A stretch of 64,000 nt of DNA from an uncultured Eubacteriales bacterium (lineage in GTDB: Bacteria > Bacillota > Clostridia > Oscillospirales > Acutalibacteraceae). The notes below the pieces were generated by a model. The model was not told where the DNA came from. It made no database searches and worked only from the letters and a program-made list of their open reading frames with translations. Positions 7,548 through 16,404 of the stretch are shown here, piece after piece. Where the stretch lies: contig CAKSFK010000009.1 in NCBI GenBank assembly GCA_934454655.1, positions 4,449 through 68,448 on the forward strand, written 5' to 3'. Made by a program: the position numbers and the translations under genes. Within the stretch, counting starts at the first letter, position 1. Each line of letters begins with the position of its first letter.

Positions 7548-9431
7548 TTATTTAATATCTGTCTTTCCGAGCCGTTTAAACGAAGCGATATCAAAGTACA
7601 TTATGCTGTCGCTTGAAACAACATAAAATGTATTGCCTATATAAAGCCCGCGCGCTTCTATGCCGTTAAGGGATATTTTTAAATTTAATTTTTCTGTGAA
7701 GCCGCCGTTCTCAATTGAATACACCTTATAGCGCGCACCGTCGGCAGCGTAAACGGGGAAGCCTATTAAATTCTTTTCCTTATCAACCAACACGGCTTTA
7801 TGGTTATACAGTGCCGATGAATACTGAGCGCCGACATCCGTTTTTGCGCTTTCCGTGACATTTGAGGGGTCGGAAACATCAAACACCGAAAGCTTAACCC
7901 CCGTTGCCCTGCCTGTGTTCTCATCGGCACTCTGACCTAAGCCTAACAGCTTACCGTCGCCGTAAGGGAACAGGTAATTTGAAAAGCCAGGGATTTTAAG
8001 ACTGCCTATAATTTTCGGGGCGCTCGGGTCGGAAACATCTACGCTGAACAACGGGTCAACCTGCCTGAATGTGACAAAGTAAGCCACATCGCCCATAAAG
8101 CGAACCGAATAGACCCTTTCCCCCGGCGCAACATTTTCAACCGACCCTGTTTGCTTTAGGTCCTCATTAAAAATGTAAAGCGCGTTTGATGAGGTTTCCC
8201 TGTTTTCCTCATACCTGTAATCGGTCACAACAAAGCGGTAAAACCCTTTGTACTCGTCAATTGAAAACTGATTTAAAAGCGTTCCCGCAAGCTCTGCCGA
8301 CGCCTTTATTTCAATGTTGCCATCCTTAACGGAAAAGCGCGCGATCTGTGTTTTGCCGTTTTCGCCGCTTATTCCCGCGGTTATAATGTTCTCTGTGCTT
8401 GCATACACGGTGTAACTGCCGCCGAGCAACGACTGCGTTGAAACCATTTTGCCGCTTTCTGCTTCATAGCAGCCGAGTACCGTATAGGTAATCGCGGCGC
8501 AGTTATCATAAAAATGGATTGTATCCGCCTTTACCGCACCGTCATAATTGCCGCAACGCACAACCGGCACATACGTTTCCGCCTGCTGTTTTTTTATTGC
8601 GGACGGTGAACTGATACTGTAATCGGAGATAACAAAGAGCCTGCCGTTTATAAATCTTGACTCATTATAATAACCGCTTTGCGTGCAGGTTTGTACCCTT
8701 TTCGGGTTTTCGGGAGAAGATACATCGAAAAAGTCGGCGCGGGAAGTGCATCCTCCGTCCTCTGAATCCTCGTTGCCTATAACCGCAAGCCTGTTACCGT
8801 TTAAATACATATCGGACGCGGAAAATTCAAGATTTATTTCTGAAATGCTTGTCGGTTCCCTGTTCTCAACCTTAAAAACATAAACTTTTTCCCCGACGTC
8901 GAATTTAAGAACATAGATATATTTGCCGTCGGTCTTTACAATGTCAGCCTCGTCAACGCCGTCAACCTGAGTCGTTGTGCTGCTGTGTTCCGTTTCGGCA
9001 GGGGCAGAAGAGCTTTGGTCGACATATTCCTGTGTGCCGGTATTTGATTTATTGCCGTTCGCAGAACTACCTTTAAGCGTTCCGTTTGCCGATTCCGCGG
9101 CGCCGTCAAGCATAACTTCGTTTATGCCGTTTATTTTTCTTGCGTATTTCGTGTATTTTTCAATAGCCTTGTAAATTTCGCCGTAGCTGTCCGCGGGCTT
9201 CATTATTCCCGCAGCCGAAGCCTGTTTACTCTGATTTGAAAGCAGTACTCCCGCTGAAAACACGACCGCCGCGCACATTACCGCAGCCGCCGCACCGCGG
9301 AACACGGTTATACCGCGCCTTCTTGAGGGCTTGCCGCCGGGTATTTCCATTTTACGGCGAACTCTGTCTTTAATATATCCGTCCGGCTTTAAGGTATCAA
9401 GCTGTTTACCGAATTCATCTTTAAAATTCAT
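7548..9431 (-). CDS. Membrane-anchored beta-propeller protein, likely anti-sigma sensor
   Basis: This 627-residue protein has a short charged cytoplasmic N-terminus (residues 1-42, KDEFGKQLDTLKPDGYIKD), one membrane helix (about 43-65), a Ser/Thr/Asn-rich linker (about 105-145), and a large extracellular part opening with VDGVDEADIVKTDGKYIYVL. That motif marks the secreted beta-propeller family distantly related to WD40 repeats (Pfam Beta_propel); repeated blade-like segments such as YVFKVENREP and LFSVDVSDPSAPKI follow. Its ATG overlaps the stop of the ECF sigma gene by 4 bases. A small cytoplasmic stub plus helix after a sigma gene is the layout of anti-sigma factors, so I infer that the stub binds the sigma factor and the propeller senses something outside. 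That role is not shown by sequence. Confidence 0.75.
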   Translation of the reverse strand: MNFKDEFGKQLDTLKPDGYIKDRVRRKMEIPGGKPSRRRGITVFRGAAAAVMCAAVVFSAGVLLSNQSKQASAAGIMKPADSYGEIYKAIEKYTKYARKINGINEVMLDGAAESANGTLKGSSANGNKSNTGTQEYVDQSSSAPAETEHSSTTTQVDGVDEADIVKTDGKYIYVLKFDVGEKVYVFKVENREPTSISEINLEFSASDMYLNGNRLAVIGNEDSEDGGCTSRADFFDVSSPENPKRVQTCTQSGYYNESRFINGRLFVISDYSISSPSAIKKQQAETYVPVVRCGNYDGAVKADTIHFYDNCAAITYTVLGCYEAESGKMVSTQSLLGGSYTVYASTENIITAGISGENGKTQIARFSVKDGNIEIKASAELAGTLLNQFSIDEYKGFYRFVVTDYRYEENRETSSNALYIFNEDLKQTGSVENVAPGERVYSVRFMGDVAYFVTFRQVDPLFSVDVSDPSAPKIIGSLKIPGFSNYLFPYGDGKLLGLGQSADENTGRATGVKLSVFDVSDPSNVTESAKTDVGAQYSSALYNHKAVLVDKEKNLIGFPVYAADGARYKVYSIENGGFTEKLNLKISLNGIEARGLYIGNTFYVVSSDSIMYFDIASFKRLGKTDIK

Positions 9432-10039
9432 AAATCCTCCGCCTTTATCATTGTTTTAAGCCGTTGCCGCGCGCGCGAAAGCCGCGTTTTAACAGCCGAA
9501 GGGGTAATACCGAGAATTTCCGACATTTCGTCCACCGAATAACCGGAATAATAGTAAAGATATACCGCGGTGCGGTATTTTACGGGAAGCTTAAACACCG
9601 CCGAAAGCGCGCTTTCACAAGAGCCGTTTTCCGCAGCCGGTATGCTTTCATCAAGCGGCGCGGTTCTTCTAAACCACGCGCTTGTAAGCAGACTGTTACT
9701 GCAGTTAACGGTTATTCTTATAAGCATTGCCTTAACGTGTTCCTCCGATTGCATGGTGCGCCACACCTTCATATACCGCAAAAACACCTCTTGCAGTATA
9801 TCGTCGCTGTCGTGACGGTTCTTTGTCCGCACAAATGCAAGCCGATAGACCGTATCGGCATATTTTTCAAACGCAGCCTGCGGCGCCGCAAAGCCGTTTT
9901 CGTTTAAAGACAGTGCGCTTTCCAATTTACGGCACTTCCCTTCCTCACCTGTTTTCGGTTCCCCTTCATATACAATACCTGAGAAAGGCCTAAAAGGTTT
10001 CATTTTTTTTTTAGGATTTAAAGTTGTGTTACTGCACAC
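9428..10039 (-). CDS. ECF-type RNA polymerase sigma factor
   Basis: Sigma region 2 is visible around residues 55-115 (HDSDDILQEVFLRYMKVW). Region 4 lies in the last 55 residues (LPVKYRTAVYLYYYSGYS, then a helix-turn-helix ILGITPSAVKTRLSRARQ). The annotated start (GTG 10039) overlaps the end of the dockerin gene by 11 bases but has only a weak ribosome binding site. ATG 10003 or TTG 9925, the latter behind GGAAGGG, would give a more typical 165-190 residue protein. It overlaps the propeller gene by 4 bases, so the two are translated together. It is expected to redirect RNA polymerase to a small regulon when the anti-sigma partner releases it. Confidence 0.88.
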   Translation of the reverse strand: MCSNTTLNPKKKMKPFRPFSGIVYEGEPKTGEEGKCRKLESALSLNENGFAAPQAAFEKYADTVYRLAFVRTKNRHDSDDILQEVFLRYMKVWRTMQSEEHVKAMLIRITVNCSNSLLTSAWFRRTAPLDESIPAAENGSCESALSAVFKLPVKYRTAVYLYYYSGYSVDEMSEILGITPSAVKTRLSRARQRLKTMIKAEDL

Positions 10040-12629
10040 CCAGCAATATCTTTCTTAATATTGCAACATCCTCCGCATTAACAACGGTATCTATGTTCAT
10101 ATCAGCCACCAGAGGGGTGCAGTTTATATTATCTTTATTTACGAGCGTTTTCTTCATTCTTACAAGATCCTTTATATCAAGCACGCCGTCGCCGTTTGCG
10201 TCGCCGTGATCAAACAATTGCGAAGTTGAGCTGATCTTTCCGTTTTTCACAACAGCCTTTGCCGCAACCGTTCTGTTATCGCAGTTAAAAATATATTCAA
10301 GGCTTCCCGAAACGCTGTTATCCAACGAAGAAACAACGGTTTCGGTTTCAAACTCTATACCCATGCCGTTTGCGTTATAGTTGCGATATGTGTTATCGGA
10401 ACTGTTATAGCCCGAAAATTTTGTTATATCAAAATCGGCGCAGTTAAAGCATTTCTTAATTGCCTTAGTAAGCTCGGTTGCATCAAGGTATTCATAATCG
10501 TTGTTTTCCGAGTATTTATAGGCTATAAAATCACCGTATGCCAAACACTCGAAAATTAAATCTATATTTTCTTCGCTTACCGTTCCGTTATAGCTACAGC
10601 CCTCGTAATCCCCAAATGCCGAAAAATATAAAAGAGCATTCGTAAGAGCTTCAATTTTGATTTTTTCAACGTCCTCCGGGCTTAAATCGAAGTCTTTGCC
10701 GCAAAATCTTACAGTCGCCTTATCATAATCTCCCTTTTCCGAATTGTAAAGAATCGAAAAACCGTACATTCCGTACTGAGTATCAAAATAACCGCTTACG
10801 GTAAGGGTATCATTGTAATAATTATACCCGAGCGACTGTATATTTCTGCTTGCGGTAACGGTTCTTACATTGCCGTCCGACATTTCAAGCCCGAAAGACA
10901 TTCCAAGGCCTTCCTTTGTTATGGGCGCCTTCAGCATTTCAATATTTTTAACAGTAACGTCACTGTAATTAATTTTGCGTTGAGCGCTTAAATCAAGACC
11001 GCTCACCGTAAGTGTGACGTCATTAACGGAATAATTAAATTCAATTCCGTTAACCCTAACTGTGCCGTACTGATAATACTCACTGTTGTTTGAAAGGGTG
11101 ATATCAAGCGGTTCATCGGCTGTGCTGTCCTCCGAGGTATGCAAGCGCACTGCCGTGCCGTTAATTTTAAAAGTTTCGCCTGCCGAATATTCGTCCTTGG
11201 GAAGTGATAAAATCTCCATACTTATGTAAGGGCTTTTCACAATATTCACGGTACCCTCGGCTATAACATTGCCATCACTCATTAATTTGTACGTATAAGA
11301 ATTTCCCGGTTCCCAAGCGGAAGTATGCTGTTCCGATGAGCAGTAAACATATGTACCGTCAACAATGTTTCTGTATTCATCGCGGGTAATATCTTTATAA
11401 GTACCGTCTTTGAAATTTACCCTGATTTTCACCAAATCTTCATAATCATAATAAATTTTCCCGTTTTCGTAATGAAAATATGTTTTTTCAAGTATTGTAA
11501 TTGGTAAAGCCTCAATACTTTTAACGGGATTTTCGATTATTGTTACGGGAAGCGAGAGTGTTTTTCCGAAAACAAAAACCTTAAACTTGTGCTCGCCTAT
11601 GCCCCAAGGTTCATTATACTGATCCGACTCGGTACTTGGGTAAATTCCGAAAGTATTATAAAATCCAAAGCAGGAGTATTCAACCGTTTTTTCTTCTCCG
11701 TCAATTTCATAAGTAACCGCAAAACTGTATTCCGGAGGATTATAGCACGGATATTTTTTGCCGTCCTTCTCGGCGTAATAACAGTGTGTGTTCTCCTTAA
11801 ATACGCTTTGTGATTTGTCGTAGACAAGCTCAACCCTCTTTATCGGGTCGATCTCTACCGTGTTGCAGGATAATGATATACCGAAGTTTTTGGGAACATA
11901 TGCCGTTGCACCGGATTTAAGTATACTTTTCCCGACGCTCTTAAGCGTAGAAGGCAAAACGACCGAGTCTATACTGCTTCTGCCGAACGCGCCGTCGCCT
12001 ATGTATGTCACGCCCTCGGAAATGCTGATTGATCTTATACAACCGCTGTCATAAAACGCATATGCCCCGATAGTCCTGACAGATTTGGGCAGAATGACAC
12101 TGCTAACATTTCTTTCGGAAAAGCCATAGGCCTTTGAAAACGAAAATTCTCCTATTTCCTCGGTTCCCTCAGGCACGTTATACTCTTCGTTTTCACACGC
12201 AAGCGGATACTGAATAAGAGTTCTGCCGTCCTTGGTAAACAGCACTCCGTCCACACTTTTGTAGTTTGGATTTTCCTCATCGACAATATATTTCTTTGTC
12301 ATAAAGCCGCAAAACGCTCTGTCGCCGATTTTTAAAACGGACTTGGGTATTGTAACGGTATCCACCTGCATCCCCGAAGCGAACGAATCCGCCCCTACGG
12401 ACGTTACCGGCAGTGTCTTGCCGTTATATTCGGCTGTCGCCGGGATTACGATATCCTTAACCCCGTCAGAATAATACAGGTCGGAAATTTCAAGTTCGGT
12501 GCCGCCGGCGATCGGGCTGTAATTAAAATTTGAATTTCCCTCCCCGCTTGCCGCAAGCGGAATACCCGCAAACGCTACCGCCAGTGACGCCAAAAACGCC
12601 AATACCTTAACTGTTAATTTGCTTTTCAT
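10029..12629 (-). CDS. Secreted BspA-type leucine-rich repeat protein with dockerin
   Basis: The 866-residue protein begins with a signal peptide (about residues 1-28, VLAFLASLAVAFAGIPLAAS). Residues 35-245 carry BspA/LRR_5 repeats (for example VILPKSVRTIGAYAFYDSG and ISISEGVTYIGDGAFG). The middle third has Ig-like beta segments. The last 60 residues form a type I dockerin with two calcium loops (GDANGDGVLDIKDLVRMKK and ADMNIDTVVNAEDVAILRK). The second loop has Ile where Gly is usual. A dockerin implies docking on a cohesin scaffold outside the cell; no cohesin gene lies here. It shares 4 bases with birA upstream and 11 with the sigma gene downstream. Confidence 0.88.
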   Translation of the reverse strand: MKSKLTVKVLAFLASLAVAFAGIPLAASGEGNSNFNYSPIAGGTELEISDLYYSDGVKDIVIPATAEYNGKTLPVTSVGADSFASGMQVDTVTIPKSVLKIGDRAFCGFMTKKYIVDEENPNYKSVDGVLFTKDGRTLIQYPLACENEEYNVPEGTEEIGEFSFSKAYGFSERNVSSVILPKSVRTIGAYAFYDSGCIRSISISEGVTYIGDGAFGRSSIDSVVLPSTLKSVGKSILKSGATAYVPKNFGISLSCNTVEIDPIKRVELVYDKSQSVFKENTHCYYAEKDGKKYPCYNPPEYSFAVTYEIDGEEKTVEYSCFGFYNTFGIYPSTESDQYNEPWGIGEHKFKVFVFGKTLSLPVTIIENPVKSIEALPITILEKTYFHYENGKIYYDYEDLVKIRVNFKDGTYKDITRDEYRNIVDGTYVYCSSEQHTSAWEPGNSYTYKLMSDGNVIAEGTVNIVKSPYISMEILSLPKDEYSAGETFKINGTAVRLHTSEDSTADEPLDITLSNNSEYYQYGTVRVNGIEFNYSVNDVTLTVSGLDLSAQRKINYSDVTVKNIEMLKAPITKEGLGMSFGLEMSDGNVRTVTASRNIQSLGYNYYNDTLTVSGYFDTQYGMYGFSILYNSEKGDYDKATVRFCGKDFDLSPEDVEKIKIEALTNALLYFSAFGDYEGCSYNGTVSEENIDLIFECLAYGDFIAYKYSENNDYEYLDATELTKAIKKCFNCADFDITKFSGYNSSDNTYRNYNANGMGIEFETETVVSSLDNSVSGSLEYIFNCDNRTVAAKAVVKNGKISSTSQLFDHGDANGDGVLDIKDLVRMKKTLVNKDNINCTPLVADMNIDTVVNAEDVAILRKILLGVQ

Positions 12630-13624
12630 TGTTTTACCCCTTTCATTTTTATACTTATTTCACCGGACGAGAGCTTTTTTATTTCCCCGTCCGCAAAGCG
12701 TACCGTAAGCCGACAGTCACTATCAACATCTAGGCAATGTGCCGGCATTTCCTTTCCGCCGCTTATAACCGTTATATCCCTGTCTATTACTATGCACCTT
12801 TCACGGTAAGAATTTATGTAATTTCTTTCGGTTATATTTTCATAGCATCCGTAAAACCGCTTAATAAATTCAGCCGCCAACAAATTTTTCGCTCCCGCGG
12901 TTCGTTTTTTCAGAACCGAACCGGCGGTATCCTTAATATCATCGGGAAATCCGTTTTCGGGCGGATAAACATTTATACCTATGCCGAGAACGGCGTATTC
13001 CAGCGTACCGCTTTCAATGTCCAGCGCCGCCTCGGTTAAAATTCCGCACACCTTTTTGCCATCCATAAAAACATCATTGACCCATTTTATTCCGGCTTTT
13101 CTGCCCGACACCGCCTCTGCCGCCTCCGCTGCGGCAACCGCCGCGGCAGTGGTTATAAGCGATGCGTCATTAGCGCAGAGCCGCGGTCTTAAAAGCAGGC
13201 TCATATATATCCCCGTACCTGCGGGTGAATGAAATCTGCGCGTAAAACGTCCTCTGCCGGCGGTCTGTTCGGCAGCAATTAAAACCGTGCCCTCCGTTTC
13301 GCCGGACGCGGCGCGCTCCTTTAAAACGGCGTTTGTGGACGTAACGGTTCTTTGAACCTCAATATTAAGTCGGCTAAAGCCTGTTCCGAGCCTCTTTATT
13401 ATCTCGCCGCGCGAAAGAACGTCATATTCGCCCGCCAGGCGGTATCCCCTGTTCGTTACCGATTCGACCGAATACCCGTCCTTTTTAAGCTCGTTCACAG
13501 CCTTCCAGACAGCGCTTCGGCTCACGTTAAGGCGGCGGGCGGCGTCCTCACCCGAAAGGTATTCATTTTGTTTCTCTTCAAGCAGCGGCAGCAGCCGATC
13601 CTTTAACTTCTCGCGCATAATCAC
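12626..13624 (-). CDS. birA: Bifunctional biotin-protein ligase / biotin operon repressor
   Basis: The 332-residue protein has an N-terminal winged helix (residues 20-65, LNVSRSAVWKAVNELKKDGY), a central ligase domain with the biotinyl-AMP motif TAGRGRFTR near residue 120 and KWVNDVF near 185, and a small C-terminal SH3-like domain. It attaches biotin to carboxylase subunits, and the N-terminal domain can repress biotin genes. GTG 13624 overlaps the deoD stop (TAGTG); ATG 13618 is an equally good start. It lies inside the deoD-birA-dockerin-sigma-propeller operon, which is unusual company for a housekeeping ligase. Confidence 0.93.
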   Translation of the reverse strand: MIMREKLKDRLLPLLEEKQNEYLSGEDAARRLNVSRSAVWKAVNELKKDGYSVESVTNRGYRLAGEYDVLSRGEIIKRLGTGFSRLNIEVQRTVTSTNAVLKERAASGETEGTVLIAAEQTAGRGRFTRRFHSPAGTGIYMSLLLRPRLCANDASLITTAAAVAAAEAAEAVSGRKAGIKWVNDVFMDGKKVCGILTEAALDIESGTLEYAVLGIGINVYPPENGFPDDIKDTAGSVLKKRTAGAKNLLAAEFIKRFYGCYENITERNYINSYRERCIVIDRDITVISGGKEMPAHCLDVDSDCRLTVRFADGEIKKLSSGEISIKMKGVKQ

Positions 13625-14331
13625 TACACCCTCGCTGCGGTTTCAAGCGCCAAAACAATCATATCCTTAAATGATTTTTCCCGTTCCTCAGATGTGGTTG
13701 CCTCGCCCGTTACAAGCGAATCGGACACCGTGCATATTGCAAGCGCCGCTTTGCCCGCGCGTGCCGCGTTCATATATATCGCAGCCGCTTCCATTTCAAC
13801 CGCAAGCACTCCCATTGCTGCCCAGAGCCCTGCCGTATCGGAAGGAGAATAAAATCTGTCGCTTGAAACAACATTGCCTATATGACAGCAAATATCCATT
13901 CCCTTTGCAATTTCTGCTGCGGTTCGTAAAAGTTCGAAATTCGCCACGGGCGCAAACGTACCCGGCAGCCCGAACTGACCCGCAAACGCCGAGTCTGTGC
14001 AGGCGCCCTCGGCAAGAACTATATCACGAAGCTTAACTTTTTTTAAATACGCTCCGGCAGAGCCTACGCGAATAATGTTTTCCACGCCGAAGAAATTAAA
14101 CAGCTCGTAAGAATATATCCCGGCGGACGGCATACCCATTCCGCTTGCCATAACGGAAATCCTTTTTCCATTATAAAAACCCGTATATCCGCAGACACCG
14201 CGGACATCGTTGACAAGTTTGGGCTTTTCAAAGAATGTATCAGCTATAAATTTTGATCGTTTTGGGTCGCCCGGCATAAGCACGGTTTTTGCAAAATCAC
14301 CCATTTCGGCTTTTATATGAGGCGTAGGCAA
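13624..14331 (-). CDS. deoD: Purine-nucleoside phosphorylase, DeoD type
   Basis: This hexameric PNP cleaves purine ribo- and deoxyribonucleosides with phosphate to free base and sugar-1-phosphate. The 235 residues match the family length. Visible motifs are MPGDPKRSKFIA (phosphate binding), SGMGMPSAGIYSYEL, RVGSAGAY, VEMEAAAIY (substrate Glu) and the catalytic Asp in CTVSDSL. The start is a TTG with AAGGA 10 bases upstream. It is the first gene of the minus-strand operon continuing into birA with a one-base stop/start overlap. Confidence 0.95.
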   Translation of the reverse strand: MPTPHIKAEMGDFAKTVLMPGDPKRSKFIADTFFEKPKLVNDVRGVCGYTGFYNGKRISVMASGMGMPSAGIYSYELFNFFGVENIIRVGSAGAYLKKVKLRDIVLAEGACTDSAFAGQFGLPGTFAPVANFELLRTAAEIAKGMDICCHIGNVVSSDRFYSPSDTAGLWAAMGVLAVEMEAAAIYMNAARAGKAALAICTVSDSLVTGEATTSEEREKSFKDMIVLALETAARV

Positions 14332-14398
14332 GACAATATCATCCTTTCATTGGCATTTTAAATTTTACTGCATATTGTGAAATAAGGAGTTGTCGTAT

Positions 14399-14716
14399 AT
14401 GAGCTATAATTTACCCTCGCCCATAAAGGGTGAAAGCGATTTACAATTATATGAAAAATACATTAAGGACTGTGCCTTAAGGCCGAAAACCGAAAAACCG
14501 ACGGCGGAACCCCCGGAAGAAACCCTTAAAGAAATGCTTAAAAAGCTTAAAGGCAAAGCACTGAGGGTAGACTCAATATGCGGCGACAGGTTAAGCTCGC
14601 GCTCCGGCAGACTTTGTGAAATCGGGAACGATTACATTACCCTTAAAACAGCAAACGGACGCAGTAAAGTGATTTGTACGCTTGCTGATGTCCGTTATAT
14701 ATACGTGTTATTTTAA
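14399..14716 (+). CDS. Small protein with GerQ-like C-terminal domain
   Basis: A 105-residue protein of uncertain function. AAGGAG (14384-14389) fits ATG 14399, so the upstream TTG 14390 is not used. An N-terminal charged helical part (residues 10-50) is followed by a compact beta-rich domain (GKALRVDSICGDRLSSRSGR, then an end pattern ADVRYIYVL). Its arrangement recalls the coat protein GerQ, where a similar segment ends in a hydrophobic DYxxFxE-like strand. That comparison is from memory and weak. The last 9 bases overlap the convergent sufB end, so the two genes share a terminus. Confidence 0.55.
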   Translation: MSYNLPSPIKGESDLQLYEKYIKDCALRPKTEKPTAEPPEETLKEMLKKLKGKALRVDSICGDRLSSRSGRLCEIGNDYITLKTANGRSKVICTLADVRYIYVLF

Positions 14717-15625
14717 AAATCCGTTTATGATCTGTTCTTCCGCCTGCTTCTCGGTGAGTCCCAGCGTCATAAGCTTCATAAGCTGTTCACCCGCAATTTT
14801 ACCTATTGCCGCCTCGTGTATAAGCGAAGCGTCTATATTGTTGGCTGTAAGCTCGGGTATTGCGGTGACCCTGCCGGAATCCATAATAATAGCGTCGCAC
14901 TCGGTATGACCGTTACATACGTTGTTGCCGTTTATTTTGGATAAAAACTTCTGGAACGAATTACCCTTTGCCACCGAACGCGAAACCACATTCGCGCCGG
15001 AATTTTTACCGTCCAGATCAACAGTAAAATCAGTTTCGGCTTTTTGGAAACCGTGGGTCATTATTTTTTCGTGTATGACAATTGAAGCACCGTCCGCAAG
15101 GCGTGCCTTTGTGACGCGCCGTGTTGAGTCAATACCCTTTATCTGCGCGGTTTCCATTTCCATAACGCCGCCCTCTTCAAGGTTTACAACGGTTGTCGGA
15201 TTCATAATGTTCTTTCCGCTGCCGTCGCCCTCGCCGTAGTGCTTTTCAATGTATTTAACCTTTGCGTTTTTTCCGACGTAAAAGGTGTGAACGCCGTCAT
15301 GCCCCGATTCTTTTCCGCCGCAATTGTGTATTCCGCAGCCGGCAACAATGGTAATGTCGCAGTTTTCACCGACAAAAAAGTCATTATAAACAAGGTCGGA
15401 AAGCCCCGTTTCGCTTATTATAACCGGTATGTGTACAGTTTCGTTCTTTGTTCCGGGTTTAATAATTATATCAATTCCGGGTTTGTCCGTCTTGGTTCTG
15501 ATATCAATATTTTCCGTAACGCGGCGGTCGGCAAGACTGCCGTTTGAACGGATATTGAACGCGCCCTCGGGCTTTTCATCCATATCCGCTATTATTTTCA
15601 GAAGTTCAAGCTCTGTGTTGTTCAT
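14708..15625 (-). CDS. sufB: SufB/SufD-family Fe-S cluster scaffold (minimal type)
   Basis: The 305-residue protein is much shorter than standard SufB (about 470) or SufD (about 420) and matches the core beta-helix domain. Visible motifs include GCGIHNCGGKESGHDGVHTF, HYGEGDG and, near the end, ECDAIIMDSG plus IHEAAIGKI, the family's conserved C-terminal block. It receives sulfur and iron and assembles clusters together with the ATPase SufC. It overlaps sufC by 4 bases. No SufS, SufU or SufD gene follows, so this is the two-gene SufCB (SmsCB) form known from archaea and many Clostridia. Confidence 0.88.
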   Translation of the reverse strand: MNNTELELLKIIADMDEKPEGAFNIRSNGSLADRRVTENIDIRTKTDKPGIDIIIKPGTKNETVHIPVIISETGLSDLVYNDFFVGENCDITIVAGCGIHNCGGKESGHDGVHTFYVGKNAKVKYIEKHYGEGDGSGKNIMNPTTVVNLEEGGVMEMETAQIKGIDSTRRVTKARLADGASIVIHEKIMTHGFQKAETDFTVDLDGKNSGANVVSRSVAKGNSFQKFLSKINGNNVCNGHTECDAIIMDSGRVTAIPELTANNIDASLIHEAAIGKIAGEQLMKLMTLGLTEKQAEEQIINGFLK

Positions 15626-16329
15626 CTGCAGTTCTCCTTAGTACATCCCGATACAGCGCCCAAAAGCTCGGGCAATATTTCATTCCTTGCGCCCTGTGCC
15701 TTAACCTCGCCTCCGCCTAAAACCACAACCTTGTCTGCAATGTTCAGTATTCTTTCCTGATGCGAAATTATTATAACCGTGCCGTTCATATCGGCTCTCA
15801 GCTTTTCGAAAACGCTTATAAGATTGCCGAAGCTCCACAGGTCAATGCCCGCCTCGGGCTCATCAAAAATAGAAACCTTTGTATTGCGCGCTAACACCGT
15901 GGCAATTTCAATACGCTTAAGCTCGCCGCCCGAAAGCGATGAGTTTACCTCGCGGTTAATATATTCCCTCGCGCAAAGTCCTACGCGCGAAAGGCAGTCG
16001 CACGCCTCGTTCACACCGATTTTTCTGCCTGCCGCAATTCCTATTATGTCATAAACCGTAAGTCCCTTAAAATGCACTGGCTGCTGAAAAGCGAAGCTTA
16101 TGCCTTTATTTGCACGCTCGGTTACCGAAAGTTCGGTTATGTCCTCCCCGTCAAGCAGTATCTTGCCTGACGAGGGTTTGATTATACCCGCAATAATTTT
16201 TGCAAGCGTGCTTTTCCCACCCCCGTTTGGTCCTGTAATCACCACAAAGCTGTCGTCTGCTTTTAAGCAGACTTTTTTTAATATTTCCTTTCCACCTGCA
16301 TTAAAGGATATGTCAACAAGTTCCAGCAT
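15622..16329 (-). CDS. sufC: Fe-S assembly ATPase SufC
   Basis: An ABC-type ATPase of 235 residues that drives conformational change in the SufB scaffold. Walker A is GPNGGGKST (residues 34-42), the Q-loop is FAFQQPVHFKG, the signature LSGGE lies near residue 138, and Walker B with its Glu is SIFDEPEAGID near 160. The switch His is in IIISHQERIL. It is first in the sufC-sufB transcript. A candidate minus-strand promoter lies in 16356-16387. Confidence 0.93.
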   Translation of the reverse strand: MLELVDISFNAGGKEILKKVCLKADDSFVVITGPNGGGKSTLAKIIAGIIKPSSGKILLDGEDITELSVTERANKGISFAFQQPVHFKGLTVYDIIGIAAGRKIGVNEACDCLSRVGLCAREYINREVNSSLSGGELKRIEIATVLARNTKVSIFDEPEAGIDLWSFGNLISVFEKLRADMNGTVIIISHQERILNIADKVVVLGGGEVKAQGARNEILPELLGAVSGCTKENCR

Positions 16330-16404
16330 ATTTCCTCCATAAAAGTTTATTCAATATTATATTACCTTTTTTTCGGCTTAAAATCAACCGTTTAATACAA
16401 TTTT

